From the NCBI RefSeq assembly GCF_003945595.2, contig NW_024104430.1:558001-622000 (forward strand): a stretch of DNA of 64,000 nucleotides, read 5' to 3'. Both the position numbers and the translations under genes were made by a program. Origin of the DNA: Pipra filicauda (lineage: Eukaryota; Chordata; Aves; Passeriformes; Pipridae). The notes under the pieces were generated by a model. The model ran no database searches. It worked only from the letters and a program-made list of their open reading frames with translations, and had not been told where the DNA came from. This document shows, piece after piece, positions 62,301 to 64,000 of this stretch; position 1 is the stretch's first letter; each line of letters opens with the position of its first letter.

Positions 62301-64000
62301 CTGCAGAGCAAAAGCAATGCAATGAAAGGCAAGTAGAAATGTGAGGCAAGTATTATTCAGCCAAGAAACTTCACTCAGAACTCAGTTTTTTGGAACCCAG
62401 AATCCTGAGGATACTACAAAAATCCATGTTTCCCGTCTTTTTTTCCCCTCAGTTGAAAAGGGAGCAATCTGAAGACTTAATTGTATATAATGACATGTTT
62501 CTTTTGGAATGATTTTATTTTTCAGATAAATGGCAAGAGGCAAGATGTGGAGCAAGATGCAAACAGAAATATTTTATGTGCTCAAAGAAATATATTTATA
62601 TCAATAATAATAAAAAGTGTACGTGCATATGCTATTACCACGGTTTATGAATAACTACTGCATTAATCCCAATCTCTAGACTCAGTCAGTCTTGGATTGG
62701 ACACCTTACTACTGTAATGTGTCCAAATATTACATCACCTCATTCTGGAAGAAAGAAACAAGTACCAGTTATCAATTAGTTTTTCAACTTTGGAGATAAG
62801 CTACATAGGTAGATTTTAAACTTCTCTGGATAGCAAACAACATACTGGATAAAAATAGTGAGGAAAAATTAACCTTTTACTCAACTGTAATTGATCATAG
62901 TAGTAGTTAAAATAATACTTATCTAAGTGGAATTTTGCATTATGAATAGCTATTTCCTGTAAAACATCATCATTTCTTTCTACTGTTGAAATATCACATA
63001 TTCTATGCATCTGCTCTTTCTTAAAAAACTTGGGGTTTTTGCAGATCCGATTGTGTGTCTTCCTAACAGATGTATTGGATGTCACCTTCTTTGTGTCACA
63101 GGGGAAAACAATGAGGTAGAAAAGTGTATACATAGAGTAGATTTATAGCCAAAATATATTTTGGGATGTATCAAGCAAAAGGAAGCATATATTCAGAGGA
63201 GCAAAAAGTATAAAAAGAAGCAAAAATGCATTTAGGGAAGAGAAAAATGTCCTTAAGAGAATAAAGCAGAGAGCAACTTGGGAGAAAGAAAAAAAAAGAA
63301 GTGACATTACAGGTTTGAGGAACTGAAAGGCTTAAAATTACCCTTATGCCAATCCATCACTGGTGCAGGATTTGACAATAATTTGTTTGGGAACTGCTGA
63401 GTTAGATTGAACCCAGCAAAGACTCCCTGACCCAGACCAATATGATGTGGTAAGAACACCAGCAGAGGCAGAAAATGGGCTGACTGGGAATCAGACTCTG
63501 TCTACCTACTCTTCAAATGTACATAATTTTTCTTTTTTTCATTTACATATGCTTTATCCCTAATTTTAATGCACTTCTTGATTTTTGGAAACCTTCATTA
63601 TACTCTAAGGATATGGTGATATTACATTTTATGGTCTTATAGCTATCATTCAGGCCACTTGGAAGAACTGTTCATTAAGTATCATGGAGATAACTTCTGG
63701 AGATCTAAGTGGCAAGCTGTCATGTTGCAGTGAAAGTAGTTAAAAAAAGAACATTAAGTAGGTCAGCCCCAGAAAATGAGTTATATTACACTGCTTGTTA
63801 CAAATAGAAAAAACTCCAGCCTTTAATTGAATATGGAGCAATAGGAATTAACTCCATGAGGAACATGACAAATTATGAATGGCTTTTTTGCACTATGATT
63901 CAAATACACCTGCACTAAATATACTTCTGATAAGATTTTCTGGTTTTCTTGTTTGTTTCTGTCAGGATATCATGGTATTTTATCCTTTATAAGAGCAGGA
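59399..64000 (-). other. STS: STS intron upstream of the membrane-hairpin exon (part)
   Basis: The STS exon at 58975-59398 has an acceptor, so this is at least 4.6 kb of the preceding intron. I looked for the next upstream exon (ITFAKLLKDQGYSTALIG-like) and for the CxPSR exon on the minus strand and found neither. No transposon is recognisable, and the open frame at 62816-63133 (105 codons) has no known domain. Confidence 0.75.

Noticed and set aside
62816..63133. Upstream STS exon on the minus strand
   Set aside because: The translation shows neither the sulfatase CxPSR motif nor the KLLKDQGY region and lacks a fitting acceptor/donor pair.

Overview
The window is animal, almost certainly avian, nuclear DNA: AT-rich, intron-dominated, with GT-AG splice sites. 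Its repeats are those of bird genomes: CR1 non-LTR retrotransposon fragments carrying the CR1 3' terminal octamer-type repeat, and ERV-type solo LTRs that I recognise as bird families. No bacterial-style gene organisation, CRISPR array or intact virus is visible.

The only host gene I can support is on the minus strand: five consecutive internal coding exons of steroid sulfatase (STS), at 59398-58975, 49198-49062, 26376-26239, 17239-17080 and 14373-14252. They join in frame (981 nt) from the active-site GKWHLG motif, through the two-helix membrane hairpin and the metal-binding FTSDQG motif, to the [19 protein letters not shown] segment. The exon with the formylglycine Cys and the signal peptide must lie beyond position 64000, and the C-terminal exon beyond position 1 (or I missed it). 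The introns are 9.8, 22.7, 9.0 and 2.7 kb.

The rest is intron carrying mobile-element remains. Region by region: 1-14251 holds a possible LTR-like block (1075-1410), a CR1 3' end (6044-6235) and an ERVL-type solo LTR (12355-12942). The intron at 17240-26238 holds two CR1 copies in opposite orientations (24048-24445, 25042-25870). The 22.7-kb intron holds a short CR1 tail (28044-28102), a CR1 (36576-37190), a tRNA-derived SINE-like insertion (37735-38115) and a CR1 split by a 1.09-kb solo LTR (43792-45362). The intron at 49199-58974 holds an inverted pair of CR1 pieces (52088-52790), a CR1 endonuclease-domain fragment (54900-55535) and a CR1 reverse-transcriptase C-terminal piece with only one in-frame stop (57728-58470).

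The most unusual item is the 381-bp SINE-like element at 37735-38115: a tRNA(Glu)-like promoter head, a unique body, two identical 71-bp copies at its 3' end, a terminal 16-nt hairpin instead of poly(A), and 20-bp target-site duplications matching at 19 positions. SINEs are scarce in birds, so this is the best candidate for something poorly described.
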